Origin: Anaerolineales bacterium
GTDB taxonomy: Bacteria > Chloroflexota > Anaerolineae > Anaerolineales > UBA11579
Length of the DNA: 64,000 nt
Direction of reading: 5' to 3'
NCBI GenBank assembly: GCA_025808555.1
Contig: CP075526.1
Coordinates: forward strand, 124,001-188,000
Shown: in pieces, positions 8,469-16,685 of the stretch
Layout: each line of letters starts with the position of its first letter
How positions within the stretch are numbered: the first letter of the stretch is position 1
The notes under the pieces: model-generated
What the model saw: only the letters and a program-made list of their open reading frames with translations
What the model was told of the DNA's origin: nothing
Databases searched by the model: none
Program-made: the position numbers and the translations under genes

Positions 8469-9839
8469 ATGCCCAAGTACCTGCCGGAACCGTTCCGCAT
8501 TAAGGTCGTCGAGCCTATCCAGCTCATCAGCCAGGCGGAGCGTGAGAAAGCGCTGAAAGCTGCAGGCTACAACGTGTTTGGCCTGCGCGCTCAAGATGTG
8601 TACATCGACCTGATGACCGACTCGGGCACTGGCGCCATGAGCCAAGCGCAATGGTCGGCCATGATGTCTGGAGATGAATCGTACGCGGGGGCACGTTCGT
8701 TCTTCCGCCTCAAAGAAGTGATGGAGGATATTTTCGGCTTCAAGCATTTTGTGCCCACCCACCAGGGCCGCGCCGCCGAAAACATTCTGACCGCCGTGCT
8801 GCTCAAACAGGGCCAGTTCGTGCCCTCCAACATGCATTTCGACACGACCGAGGGCAACATCCTGGCGCGCGGCGGCGTACCCACCAATCTGATCAAGCAG
8901 GTCGCCTACGAGCCGCAAACCGTGGTGGACTTCAAGGGTGACATGGACACTGAGGCGCTCAAGGCCTGGATCGAGGAGAAAGGCCCGTCCAATATTCCGT
9001 TTGGCATGCTGACCATCACCAACAACGCAGGCGGCGGCCAGCCGGTTTCGTTGGCTAACATCCGCGCCGTTTCAAAGATATACCGCAGCTACAACATCCC
9101 CTTCTTTATTGATGCCTGCCGCTATGCTGAGAACGCTTACTTCATCAAGCTGCGCGAGCCGGGCTATGCCGACAAGACCCCGTTGGAGATCGCCCGCGAG
9201 ATCTTTTCCCTGGCCGACGGGGCCACGATGAGCGCCAAGAAGGACGGCATGGTCAACATTGGCGGCTTCCTGGCGATGAACGACGACAAGTTGTTTGAGC
9301 GGGTGCGCGCCGAGCTGATCCTGCGCGAGGGCTTCCCCACCTACGGCGGCCTGGCTGGCCGCGATCTGGACGCACTGGCCGTGGGCCTGCGCGATGGCCT
9401 GCAGGAAGACTATTTGGCCTACCGCCTGGCACAAACCGCATACGCTGCCGACCGCATCCGTGCGGCCGGCATGCCACTGATCGAGCCGACGGGCGGGCAC
9501 GCCATCTATCTTGATGCGGCTGGCCTGCTGCCACACCTCAGCCGCGAGCAGCTGCCCGGCCAGGCGCTGTCTGTGGCTCTGTACCAGTACGGCGGCATCC
9601 GGGCCGTGGAAATGGGCACAGTAGCCTTCGGCCAGCTGGTGGACGGCCAATGGAAGTTCCCCCCGTTGGAGTTGGTGCGCCTGGCCATCCCGCGCCGCAC
9701 CTACACCCAAAGCCACTTTGACTATGCAGCCGAGGTGATCGGCGAGATCAAGGCAGACGCCAGCAAGATCCATGGCATGAAAATGACCTACGCGCCCGAG
9801 TTGCTGCGCCATTTCACCGCCCAGTTTGAGTACCTGTAG
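8469..9839 (+). CDS. tnaA: Tryptophanase-family PLP-dependent beta-eliminating lyase
   Basis: A 456-residue PLP enzyme of the tryptophanase/tyrosine phenol-lyase family, which split the amino acid into indole or phenol, pyruvate and ammonia. Family wording runs the whole length (EPFRIKVVEP, IDLMTDSGTGAM, PTHQGRAAEN, AGGGQPVSLAN, FGF). The PLP lysine lies in SAKKDG (likely K258). Two positions favour tryptophanase: FDTT near residue 120, where TPL has FTTT, and RAVEMG, where TPL has MERG with its phenol-binding Arg. A GAAGGAG ribosome site precedes the ATG. The 66-base upstream gap leaves no room for a TnaC leader peptide. Substrate remains an inference. Confidence 0.85.
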   Translation: MPKYLPEPFRIKVVEPIQLISQAEREKALKAAGYNVFGLRAQDVYIDLMTDSGTGAMSQAQWSAMMSGDESYAGARSFFRLKEVMEDIFGFKHFVPTHQGRAAENILTAVLLKQGQFVPSNMHFDTTEGNILARGGVPTNLIKQVAYEPQTVVDFKGDMDTEALKAWIEEKGPSNIPFGMLTITNNAGGGQPVSLANIRAVSKIYRSYNIPFFIDACRYAENAYFIKLREPGYADKTPLEIAREIFSLADGATMSAKKDGMVNIGGFLAMNDDKLFERVRAELILREGFPTYGGLAGRDLDALAVGLRDGLQEDYLAYRLAQTAYAADRIRAAGMPLIEPTGGHAIYLDAAGLLPHLSREQLPGQALSVALYQYGGIRAVEMGTVAFGQLVDGQWKFPPLELVRLAIPRRTYTQSHFDYAAEVIGEIKADASKIHGMKMTYAPELLRHFTAQFEYL

Positions 9840-9853
9840 AACTGTGTTACAAT
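9826..9853 (+). promoter_or_regulatory. Putative promoter of the TM-helix protein gene
   Basis: TTGAGT, 16 bases, TACAAT. It overlaps the end of the lyase gene and would give a leader of about 145 bases before the ATG at 10006. Confidence 0.5.
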
Positions 9854-9882
9854 AGTTTTAGGGTCGATTTGAGTTGTCAATG

Positions 9883-9925
9883 AGCAGGTCAACGATGATG
9901 AATCGGCTGGCCTGCTTTCTGTTTT
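9883..9925 (+). terminator. Possible terminator after the lyase gene
   Basis: AGCAGGTC pairs with GGCCTGCT (one G-U pair, 18-base loop), followed by TTTCTGTTTT. It lies downstream of the 9826-9853 promoter, so it could also act as an attenuator. Confidence 0.45.
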
Positions 9926-9960
9926 AAGCTGGTTCTCCGGCTTTCCGAAGTTATGTTTCC

Positions 9961-9979
9961 CATCCTGGAAAACAGGATG
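9961..9979 (+). other. Small hairpin in the 5 prime leader
   Basis: Perfect 7-base arms CATCCTG and CAGGATG with a GAAAA loop, 16 bases before the ribosome site of the next gene. Confidence 0.5.
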
Positions 9980-10005
9980 TCAATTCCCTATTTATGGAGG
10001 TGAAG

Positions 10006-11520
10006 ATGTTCGATAACTTCTTCGACCAAATTGCTGGCCTGACTGGGCCAGGTTTGGTCAACTTGCTCACCGCGCTAGCCATTTTGATAGGCGGTTGGGC
10101 CATTGCACGCATTGTGGCGTTCTTTGTGCGCCGCTTGCTGCAGCGCACGCGGGTCGTGGAGCGCCTGCAAGGCACTGTAACCACTCCCGCCGGCAAGAAG
10201 GCCGCCGACCGCCCCAACGTTGAGGGTTGGATCGCGGGCATTGTGTTCTGGGTCCTTATGTTGGTCGTTTTGGTGGCCTTTTTTCAGACCCTCAACCTGA
10301 CGGCTGTTTCCGGCCCGCTGAGCGCCCTGCTCAACCAGGTGGTCACGGCCGCCCCAATGCTCTTGGGCGCAATCCTGATCTTGGTATTGGCCTGGGTGGT
10401 CGCCAGCCTGGTGCGCTTCCTGGTGTTGCGCGCCCTTGAAGCCACGCGCTTTGAGGAGCGCCTGCGCGATAAGGCCAGTCTGAAAGCCGAATCAACCAAG
10501 ATGCGCCAATCCATTGCAGATGGCTTGTTCTGGTTGATCTTCCTGCTGTTCCTGCCAGCTGTGTTGAACACGCTGGGCATGCAGGGGCTGGTGCAGCCGG
10601 TGCAAGGCGTTGTGGACCAGATCCTGGCGGCAGTACCGCGCATCTTTGGCGCAGCCATCATTCTGGTGGTTGGCTGGTTCATTGCCCGCATTGTTCGCCA
10701 GATTGTTACCAATCTGCTGGTGGCGGCCAATGCTGATGCCTTTGGCGCCCGCTATGGCATCAACAGCGAAGGGCGCAGCCTCTCGCAGTTGATCGGCAGC
10801 ATCGTGTATGTGCTGGTGCTGATCCCCGCAGTCATCGCAGCGCTTAACGCTTTGGAGATCGATGCACTTTCCACGCCGGCGATCACCATGCTGACCACGG
10901 TGTTGAACGGTGTGCCGGCCTTCTTTGGCGCACTGCTGGTGCTGACCATCGCCTACTTTGCCGGTAAGCTGGCCGCCAGCCTGGTGACCAACCTGCTGGC
11001 TGGCATTGGCTTTGACACCATCCCGTCCCGCTTGGGCTTTGACGTCAAGCGCGGCAAGGGCCAGGCCTCGCTGTCTGAGATCGCCGGGGTGGTTGTGCTG
11101 GTCGGCGTGATGTTGCTCGCCGCGGCTGAAGCCGCCCGCTTGCTGGGTCTGGTCACTTTGGCTGTGGTCATCACAGGCTTCTCGGTGTGGGCCGGCCAGG
11201 CAGTTGCCGCTCTGTTCATCTTTGCCATCGGCCTGTACCTGGCCAATCTGGCGCGCAGCGTGATCCTCAGCGCCAGCGGTGGCCAGGCCAAGATGGGCGC
11301 CAACATCGCCCGGGTGGCAATTTTGGTCTTTGTCATCGCTCTAAGCCTGCAACAACTTGGGGTGGCAACAGAGACCGTCAACCTGGCCTTTGGCATCCTG
11401 CTGGGTGCGATCGGCATCGCCGCGGCGCTGGCCTTCGGCCTGGGAGCGCGGGATGTGGCTGGCCGCCAGGTGGAAAGCTGGCTGCAAGACTCGCAACGCA
11501 AAACTACGCCACGGAAGTAA
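10006..11520 (+). CDS. Multi-pass membrane protein with conserved TM-helix repeats (CmpX-like)
   Basis: A 504-residue integral membrane protein with repeated hydrophobic units of the conserved TM-helix type, related to mechanosensitive-channel membrane segments. Units such as LVNLLTALAILIGGWAIARI, LLGAILILVLAWVVASLV, IFGAAIILVVGWFIARIV and FFGALLVLTIAYFAGKLA repeat every 90-120 residues, with basic loops between. No MscS beta domain is seen. The ATG at 10006 is preferred because GGAGG ends 5 bases before it; an in-frame ATG four codons upstream overlaps that ribosome site. A role in osmotic or envelope stress is family-based inference. Confidence 0.8.
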   Translation: MFDNFFDQIAGLTGPGLVNLLTALAILIGGWAIARIVAFFVRRLLQRTRVVERLQGTVTTPAGKKAADRPNVEGWIAGIVFWVLMLVVLVAFFQTLNLTAVSGPLSALLNQVVTAAPMLLGAILILVLAWVVASLVRFLVLRALEATRFEERLRDKASLKAESTKMRQSIADGLFWLIFLLFLPAVLNTLGMQGLVQPVQGVVDQILAAVPRIFGAAIILVVGWFIARIVRQIVTNLLVAANADAFGARYGINSEGRSLSQLIGSIVYVLVLIPAVIAALNALEIDALSTPAITMLTTVLNGVPAFFGALLVLTIAYFAGKLAASLVTNLLAGIGFDTIPSRLGFDVKRGKGQASLSEIAGVVVLVGVMLLAAAEAARLLGLVTLAVVITGFSVWAGQAVAALFIFAIGLYLANLARSVILSASGGQAKMGANIARVAILVFVIALSLQQLGVATETVNLAFGILLGAIGIAAALAFGLGARDVAGRQVESWLQDSQRKTTPRK

Positions 11521-11524
11521 ACGT

Positions 11525-11553
11525 AAAAATCCCGCCTTTCGGCGGGATTTTTT
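11525..11553 (+). terminator. Terminator of the TM-helix protein gene
   Basis: AAAATCCCGCC and GGCGGGATTTT arms with a TTTC loop and a T-rich tail, 5 bases after the stop. Confidence 0.9.
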
Positions 11554-11572
11554 ATTTAAGCAGCGCCAACGC

Positions 11573-11578
11573 TATAAT
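11573..11578 (+). promoter_or_regulatory. -10 box of DUF1684 gene, leaderless arrangement
   Basis: TATAAT ends 6 bases before the ATG at 11585 and no ribosome site is present. The expected -35 position falls in the T-run of the preceding terminator. Confidence 0.55.
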
Positions 11579-11584
11579 GCCCGA

Positions 11585-12427
11585 ATGGCCATCACTGAAG
11601 CGTACATTGACGAATTGAGCGCCTGGCGCGCGGAAATGAGTAAACGCCTGCGCTCTCCCTACAGCTGGCTGGCGCTGGCTGGCCTCTTCTGGCTGGACGA
11701 AGGCGAGAACAGCCTGGGAAGTGCCCCCGGCAGCCGCATCCAGCTGCCCGCCCGCGCCCCCACCATGCTGGGCAGCCTGCACCTGGCCAACGGCCAGGTG
11801 TTGCTGCGTCCTGCCCCAGGCGCGGCACTGAGCGCCGGCGCCGACCCGAACGCGGGCGAGCACACGGTGAAAGGCGAGACACATCTGGACGACGATCACA
11901 GCACGCAGCCCACCTTCCTGTTCTGGCAGGATGTGCGCATGCTGCTGCTGAAGCGCGGTGAGCGCTACGCGATCCGCGTGTGGGACCCACAGCGCCCGGA
12001 ACGCCAGACCGCCACCGGCCGCATCTGGTTCTTGCCCGACCCTGCCGCCAGGGTCACTGCCCGCATCGAGCGCTTTGACCCGCCGCTACGCGTGCTGCGG
12101 GATGACATTGTTGGTATCCAGCAAGAGGCTGAAATGCACGCCGCACTGCACTTTGAGTACGGCGGCGTGCTCTGCGCCCCGCAAGCCGAACTGCTTGAGG
12201 ATGGCAGCTACTACCTGCTCTTCAAAGACGCCACTGCCGGCAAGGGAAGCTACGGCGCAGGGCGCTTCCTCACCAGCGAACAGCCCATAGGCGACGAGGT
12301 GGTGCTGGACCTGAACAAGCTCTACAGCCCGCCGTGCGCCTTCACTGAATTCGCCACCTGCCCGCTGCCACAGGCCAGCAATGTCCTGCCCATGGCGATC
12401 GAGGCGGGCGAACGCTACGAGGGGTAA
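11585..12427 (+). CDS. DUF1684 domain protein
   Basis: A 280-residue protein matching DUF1684, a family of unknown function. The diagnostic opening is visible: SPYSWLALAGLFWLDEG followed by NSLGSAPGS. Later motifs are IRVWDPQRPERQ, the YGGVLCAPQAELLEDGSYYL strand pair, and DLNKLYSPPCAFTEFATCPLP near the end. No signal peptide is seen. The frame is open far upstream, into the previous gene, but the ATG at 11585 sits 6 bases after a TATAAT box and begins the domain. Its TAA overlaps the start of the LRR gene (TAATG), so the two are translationally coupled. Confidence 0.85.
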   Translation: MAITEAYIDELSAWRAEMSKRLRSPYSWLALAGLFWLDEGENSLGSAPGSRIQLPARAPTMLGSLHLANGQVLLRPAPGAALSAGADPNAGEHTVKGETHLDDDHSTQPTFLFWQDVRMLLLKRGERYAIRVWDPQRPERQTATGRIWFLPDPAARVTARIERFDPPLRVLRDDIVGIQQEAEMHAALHFEYGGVLCAPQAELLEDGSYYLLFKDATAGKGSYGAGRFLTSEQPIGDEVVLDLNKLYSPPCAFTEFATCPLPQASNVLPMAIEAGERYEG

Positions 12428-13236
12428 TGAGCGACGGCATTTTGAAGCGGCTGGAGCGCACGATTGGCCAACCCGTCCCGCGGGTGGAACGCAGCCACCT
12501 GCATACCCGCAAGATCGCTTACTGCCAGCAGGGCGAGCACATCACCGCCTTCTCGCTGCGGGGCTGCGGCTGGCAGCAGCTGCCGGGCGAGCTGTGGGAG
12601 ATGGACGGACTCGATACACTCTCGCTGGGTGAAGATGAGCTGGCGGAGCTGCCCGCCGCGGTTGGCCGGCTGCAGAACCTGCGCCAACTGTTCTTCTTCG
12701 GCACACCCGCCAGCAGCCTGCCGGCTGAGCTTGGCCGGCTGCACAAACTTGAAGTGCTGGATATTGCCCACAACCAGCTCACCGCGCTGCCGCTTGAACT
12801 TGGCCAGCTTCATAATTTGAAGTTCCTGTATATCAGCGACAACCACCTGACCGCTCTCCCCGATAGCCTTGCAGGTATGCACAACCTGGCTTATCTGAGC
12901 ATGACCGACAATCAGTTCAGCCATCTGCCCGGAGCGGTGTACGCACTGAGCAACCTAACAGAGCTACGTATCTATAACAATAAGATCAAGGATTTGCCAG
13001 CGTCTATTGCCAAGCTGGCCCGTCTGCGCGAGCTGCACGCCCGCAACAACCAGCTAACCGGCCTGCCTGAGGCGATTGGCGAGCTGGCCGAGCTGTACTA
13101 TCTCGACCTGCGCAACAACCGTCTCAGCGACTTGCCAGTAAGCATGCACGCGCTCACACAGCTACGTAAGCTGGATCTGCGCTGGAACCAGTTCATTACT
13201 GAGCCTGTTTTTGAAGACTGCCTGGTGTATATCTAG
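12427..13236 (+). CDS. Leucine-rich repeat protein
   Basis: A 269-residue soluble repeat protein. After about 55 N-terminal residues come about nine LRR units of 23 residues, following LxxLxLxxNxLxxLPxxIxxLxxL (for example LEVLDIAHNQLTALPLELGQ and RELHARNNQLTGLPEAIGEL). Such scaffolds bind other proteins; no catalytic domain, signal peptide or anchor is visible. The ATG overlaps the DUF1684 stop codon, which implies coupled translation and possibly a shared function. Its partner is unknown. Confidence 0.85.
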   Translation: MSDGILKRLERTIGQPVPRVERSHLHTRKIAYCQQGEHITAFSLRGCGWQQLPGELWEMDGLDTLSLGEDELAELPAAVGRLQNLRQLFFFGTPASSLPAELGRLHKLEVLDIAHNQLTALPLELGQLHNLKFLYISDNHLTALPDSLAGMHNLAYLSMTDNQFSHLPGAVYALSNLTELRIYNNKIKDLPASIAKLARLRELHARNNQLTGLPEAIGELAELYYLDLRNNRLSDLPVSMHALTQLRKLDLRWNQFITEPVFEDCLVYI

Positions 13237-13347
13237 CATGACTATATATAAACAATCACGCGTTACTAGCAATGGGAAGTGCAATTTAAAGTGGAATAGA
13301 ATTACTGACTAAAGGGAATATTCGCTTGCCGCGCAGAGGGAAGAGAA

Positions 13348-15051
13348 ATGGCCAAGACAGAAATCTCAATAAGAGAATTAGTAAACAAGGTTGAGCGGGA
13401 GGAATTGCTACTACCAGAAATGCAACGCAAGTATGTCTGGACTAGCTCACGCGTCCGTGACCTGATGGACTCTCTGTACCGGAATTATCCTTCAGGCAAT
13501 ATTCTAGTTTGGGAGACAGATAGCGAAGTTGTCACCAGGGACTTGGCCGTAAGACCAGACAAACATCCCACTACCAATACGCAGCAGCTACTGCTCGACG
13601 GTCAACAGAGAATCACATCTCTTGCAGCCTTGCTTACAGGCAAATCTGTACAGGTTCGAAATTCCAAAAAAAGCATTGACATTCTCTTTAACCTCAACCA
13701 TCCTGAGGGGCCACCTAGCGACCTTCTCGAAATAGCGGACGATGCTGCTTATTCGGTTCTAGAAGAACAGGAGGACGATGACGCAGAAATGACTGGAATT
13801 CAAGAAGAACTAAAGCGGAGAGCTTTTGTAGTCAGCTCAAATGTCCTTAAAGCCAATCCTAATTGGGTTTCTGTTTCAGACATATTCACGAGAGACCGCG
13901 GCGAACTCCTCCGGGAAGCGGGTGTTTCTTCATTCGACGACCCAAACTATCCCAAGTTCTCCGAGCGACTGCAAAAAGTCAAGGATATCGAGAAATATAC
14001 ATATTCAATGCATATCCTTGACAGTAGCATGTCGTACGAGGAAGTTACTGAAATCTTTGTCCGTGTGAATTCCTTGGGAGTCAAGTTAAGGGGTTCTGAT
14101 TTAGCTTTAGCTCAAATCACTTCAAAATGGCCTGGTTTCATCAAAGAGATGGAGGATTTTGTCGAGCAATTCGATCATGACGCTGATTTCCTATTCGACT
14201 GGGTCCTGGTTAGGCTAACAACTGTCTTTGCAACTCAGCAAAGTCGATTCAAAACCATTGGGAGAATTAGCCGGGCAGAGCTAGAGCAAGCGTGGAAACG
14301 AACAAAGGAAAGTCTAGAATTCACAGTTAATTTTCTGCGAAACAACGCTAAAGTTGAGAGTCTAAATTTCCTTTCAGCCGCCTTCCTGATTATTCCAATT
14401 GCTGTTTACACAGATTTGAGCAAGCAAAAGCTTAGCAGCAAAGAAGAGAAGGAACTTTTGAAGTGGTTGTACTTAGCACATTTGCGCGGCCACTATAGCG
14501 GCTCGGCAGAGTCATCCCTAGATGCAGATCTGACAGTACTTTTTAAACAAGGCAGCCTTAAAGATTTGCTCTCTACTCTTTTGGGTAGCATCAAGAAGAC
14601 ATACTTAGATGTGGAAGAGATAGCAGGGAAGAGTATTAGAAGTCCCATCTTTACAATGCTGTACTTTGTATTGCGGAATAATAAGGCGAAGGATTGGCTG
14701 AGTGGACTTGAGTTATCAGAGCGAGTATTGGGAGAGGCGAATAAAATTGAAAAGCATCATATCTTTCCAAAGAGCTTGTTAGCAAAACGTGGTTTAGATA
14801 AACGCGAGATTAATGAGATCGCCAACATTGCGTTCATTAGTGGAAAAACAAATCGGCGCATCCTTGACAAGGAGCCTAATGAATACTTTACCAAAGAGAT
14901 TATTCCAAAACGCGGTGAAGAAGCCCTAACCTCTCAATTAGTTCCAATGAACAAAGAGCTTTGGCAACTCGAGAACTTCAATGCTTTTTTGGACTTTCGT
15001 AGAGCCAAAATTGCAGAATGTATAAATGATTTTCTGAAGAAATATGACTAA
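13348..15051 (+). CDS. DUF262/HNH nuclease protein (GmrSD-like)
   Basis: A 567-residue protein with an N-terminal DUF262 (ParB/sulfiredoxin-like) domain. Its marks are LLLPEMQRKYVW near residue 20, SLYRNYPSGNILVW, and the DGQQR nucleotide-binding motif near residue 82. The C-terminal half ends in an HNH-type region (KHHIFPKSLL near 471, NIAFISGKTNRR near 493). The same pairing occurs in GmrSD type IV restriction enzymes and other phage-defence proteins, so a defence role is likely but inferred. A GAGGGAAGAG ribosome site precedes the ATG. Its composition is much more AT-rich than its neighbours, pointing to horizontal acquisition. No methylase or partner gene is adjacent. Confidence 0.85.
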   Translation: MAKTEISIRELVNKVEREELLLPEMQRKYVWTSSRVRDLMDSLYRNYPSGNILVWETDSEVVTRDLAVRPDKHPTTNTQQLLLDGQQRITSLAALLTGKSVQVRNSKKSIDILFNLNHPEGPPSDLLEIADDAAYSVLEEQEDDDAEMTGIQEELKRRAFVVSSNVLKANPNWVSVSDIFTRDRGELLREAGVSSFDDPNYPKFSERLQKVKDIEKYTYSMHILDSSMSYEEVTEIFVRVNSLGVKLRGSDLALAQITSKWPGFIKEMEDFVEQFDHDADFLFDWVLVRLTTVFATQQSRFKTIGRISRAELEQAWKRTKESLEFTVNFLRNNAKVESLNFLSAAFLIIPIAVYTDLSKQKLSSKEEKELLKWLYLAHLRGHYSGSAESSLDADLTVLFKQGSLKDLLSTLLGSIKKTYLDVEEIAGKSIRSPIFTMLYFVLRNNKAKDWLSGLELSERVLGEANKIEKHHIFPKSLLAKRGLDKREINEIANIAFISGKTNRRILDKEPNEYFTKEIIPKRGEEALTSQLVPMNKELWQLENFNAFLDFRRAKIAECINDFLKKYD

Positions 15052-15067
15052 AGAAGCCAAGCGCGTG

Positions 15068-15098
15068 GCAGCACCGCCAGCAGTAGCTGCATCTTTTT
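15068..15098 (+). terminator. Possible terminator of the DUF262 gene
   Basis: GCAGC and GCTGC arms (13-base loop) followed by ATCTTTTT, 17 bases after the stop. Short stem, so modest support. Confidence 0.4.
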
Positions 15099-15101
15099 AG
15101 A

Positions 15102-15704
15102 TCAAGGCTCTTGCTGAGCAAGCTGTGTAATCAACACGCCGACGAATATATCAAAATCAGCTTCATTCGCCAGGAAATATTGTGAGCGGCCTTTGCCCAC
15201 TCCACCTTGGGGGTAAGAGCTGGCCGAAGGCGTTGCTCCGCTGCAATCTCCGAAGGAGCCTGAGGCCGTGCGGTTCACAATGATGTAGAAGTCGCTCGGA
15301 TACGGCTCGCTGCCATCCATCCAGCCGTCGTGGGCCACGCTGGGGTCGTCCACGAGCTGTGCCACCTCCGGCGCGTTCAGGTTGAAGAAGGCCAGCACCA
15401 CACATTCCCGATACAGACGGGCCACATCCTCGGCGTTCACTTGCGCAACCGCTGCGCCGTCAATGATGACGGCTTCGGCGGGCTGCGAGGCATGCAGCAC
15501 CATCAGGTCGCCCCACTCGCTCACCGCCTGGACGCCCAGGGCGGTCCGCAGCCGGCTCGGCGCCAGCAGACCCGGTTCGGCATCTGTGCGGTATGTGAAA
15601 TACAGAATGCGCGCCTCTGGCTCAGCGGCCGGCGTCTGCGCACAGGCAGCCAGGCTGGCGGCCAGCAGTGCGCACAACACGTAGAGAGAAGCTCCCCGTT
15701 TCAT
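15102..15704 (-). CDS. Putative lipoprotein, unknown function
   Basis: A 200-residue predicted lipoprotein. A basic N-terminus and hydrophobic stretch lead to a lipobox LAAC with the Cys at residue 21. The mature part carries no motif I recognise; short stretches such as ARILYFTYRTDAEP and SDFYIIVNRTASGSFGDC are visible. I chose the ATG at 15704 because the signal sequence starts there. A TATAGT box lies 6 bases upstream and there is no ribosome site. It is convergent with the DUF262 gene and divergent from arsR. Confidence 0.7.
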   Translation of the reverse strand: MKRGASLYVLCALLAASLAACAQTPAAEPEARILYFTYRTDAEPGLLAPSRLRTALGVQAVSEWGDLMVLHASQPAEAVIIDGAAVAQVNAEDVARLYRECVVLAFFNLNAPEVAQLVDDPSVAHDGWMDGSEPYPSDFYIIVNRTASGSFGDCSGATPSASSYPQGGVGKGRSQYFLANEADFDIFVGVLITQLAQQEP

Positions 15705-15710
15705 GCTTCT

Positions 15711-15716
15711 ACTATA
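15711..15716 (-). promoter_or_regulatory. -10 box of the lipoprotein gene, leaderless arrangement
   Basis: On the minus strand, TATAGT ends 6 bases before the ATG at 15704, with no ribosome site and no clear -35. Confidence 0.45.
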
Positions 15717-15760
15717 CCTACCCGACAGTTTGCATCTACCTTTCAATCTATTTATGGCCC

Positions 15761-15789
15761 TTGACATTCCGGCTGGGATAATTTACTAT
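15761..15789 (+). promoter_or_regulatory. Promoter of the arsR operon
   Basis: TTGACA, 17 bases, TACTAT. The predicted transcription start falls near 15796, about 11 bases before the arsR ATG. Confidence 0.75.
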
Positions 15790-15805
15790 TTAGCTAATTA
15801 GCTAA
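15790..15805 (+). promoter_or_regulatory. Candidate ArsR operator
   Basis: Two head-to-tail copies of the perfect 8-base palindrome TTAGCTAA span the predicted transcription start, directly between the -10 box and the arsR start codon. This is the expected place for autorepression. Confidence 0.6.
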
Positions 15806-15807
15806 TT

Positions 15808-16149
15808 ATGCTTCCCGCACATGACACCCTCAGCCTTACTTTTGCCGCCCTGGCCGACCCCACTCGCCGGGCCATGCTGGCGCGCCTGGCGCAAGGCCCC
15901 GCCACTGTAAAAGAACTGGCCGAGCCCTTTGCGCTCAGCATGCCCACCATCTCTAAGCACCTTAAGGTACTGGAGCGGGCGGGCCTGATCCAGCGCGGGC
16001 GTGAGGCGCAGTGGCGGCCGGCGCAGCTGCAGGCCGCGCCGCTGCGCGAGGTATCCACCTGGCTGGAAGACTATCGCCAGCACTGGGAAGCAAACTTTGA
16101 CCGGCTTCAAGACTATCTACGCAAGATACAAAAAGGAGACAAACAATGA
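15808..16149 (+). CDS. ArsR-family winged-helix regulator
   Basis: A 113-residue dimeric winged-helix repressor. The recognition region reads VKELAEPFALSMPTISKHLKVLERAGLI, with a wing at QRGREAQWR. It lacks the CVC metal motif of arsenic sensors and matches the ArsR type found with AHSA1/SRPBCC genes. No ribosome site is visible; the leader is only about 11 bases. Its last codon overlaps the AHSA1 start (ATGA), so the genes are coupled. Likely autoregulated through the tandem palindromes upstream. Confidence 0.9.
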   Translation: MLPAHDTLSLTFAALADPTRRAMLARLAQGPATVKELAEPFALSMPTISKHLKVLERAGLIQRGREAQWRPAQLQAAPLREVSTWLEDYRQHWEANFDRLQDYLRKIQKGDKQ

Positions 16150-16592
16150 GCAACACCGCAGACCGCGAGATCATCGCAACCCGAGTATTCGACGCCCCGC
16201 GTGACACCGTTTTCGCCGCCTTCACCGAGAAGGAGCACGCCGAGCAATGGTGGCTGCCGCCCGGCTCCACCACCCAAGAATGGGACGCCAAGCCCGGCGG
16301 CGTGTGGCGCTACAGCACCGCCACGCCTGACGGCGAGAGTTACGGCTTCAAGGTCACCTTCGTAGAGATTGACAAACCCAGCCGCCTGGTCTACGACTAC
16401 GGTAACGAGGGTGAGTATGCCGGCGACCCGGTGCGCACCAATGTCACCTTCGAGGATGAGGGCGGTAAGACTAAAGTAACCCTGCACCTGGTCTTCGCCA
16501 GCGCTGAAGCCTACCAGGAAGCCGCCAGCTACGGCGCGGTGGCCGGCGCCAAGCAGGCGCTGGAAGGTTTGGCCAAGTACCTGGGCGAATAA
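16146..16592 (+). CDS. SRPBCC/AHSA1-domain protein
   Basis: A 148-residue START-like fold protein of the activator-of-Hsp90-ATPase homology type. The family opening is DREIIATRVFDAPRDTVFAAFTE; HAEQWWLPPGST, VWRYSTATPDG and a C-terminal amphipathic helix (AVAGAKQALEGLAKYL) follow. Such proteins bind hydrophobic ligands; the ligand here is unknown. It overlaps arsR by four bases and is followed by a strong hairpin, then two DUF1801 genes. Confidence 0.88.
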   Translation: MSNTADREIIATRVFDAPRDTVFAAFTEKEHAEQWWLPPGSTTQEWDAKPGGVWRYSTATPDGESYGFKVTFVEIDKPSRLVYDYGNEGEYAGDPVRTNVTFEDEGGKTKVTLHLVFASAEAYQEAASYGAVAGAKQALEGLAKYLGE

Positions 16593-16627
16593 CCCACAGG
16601 CAAGCCTGCGCGTTTGAGAAACTACCA

Positions 16628-16662
16628 TCCCATGCCTGGGCCGCAACGGCCCAGGCATGGGA
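16628..16662. repeat. Perfect 16-base inverted repeat between AHSA1 and DUF1801 genes
   Basis: Arms TCCCATGCCTGGGCCG and its exact complement flank a CAA loop. No T-run follows, so it may limit read-through, protect a 3 prime end, or be a mobile extragenic palindrome. Confidence 0.7.
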
Positions 16663-16685
16663 GCCAATTTGACCAAGAGGTTGCT

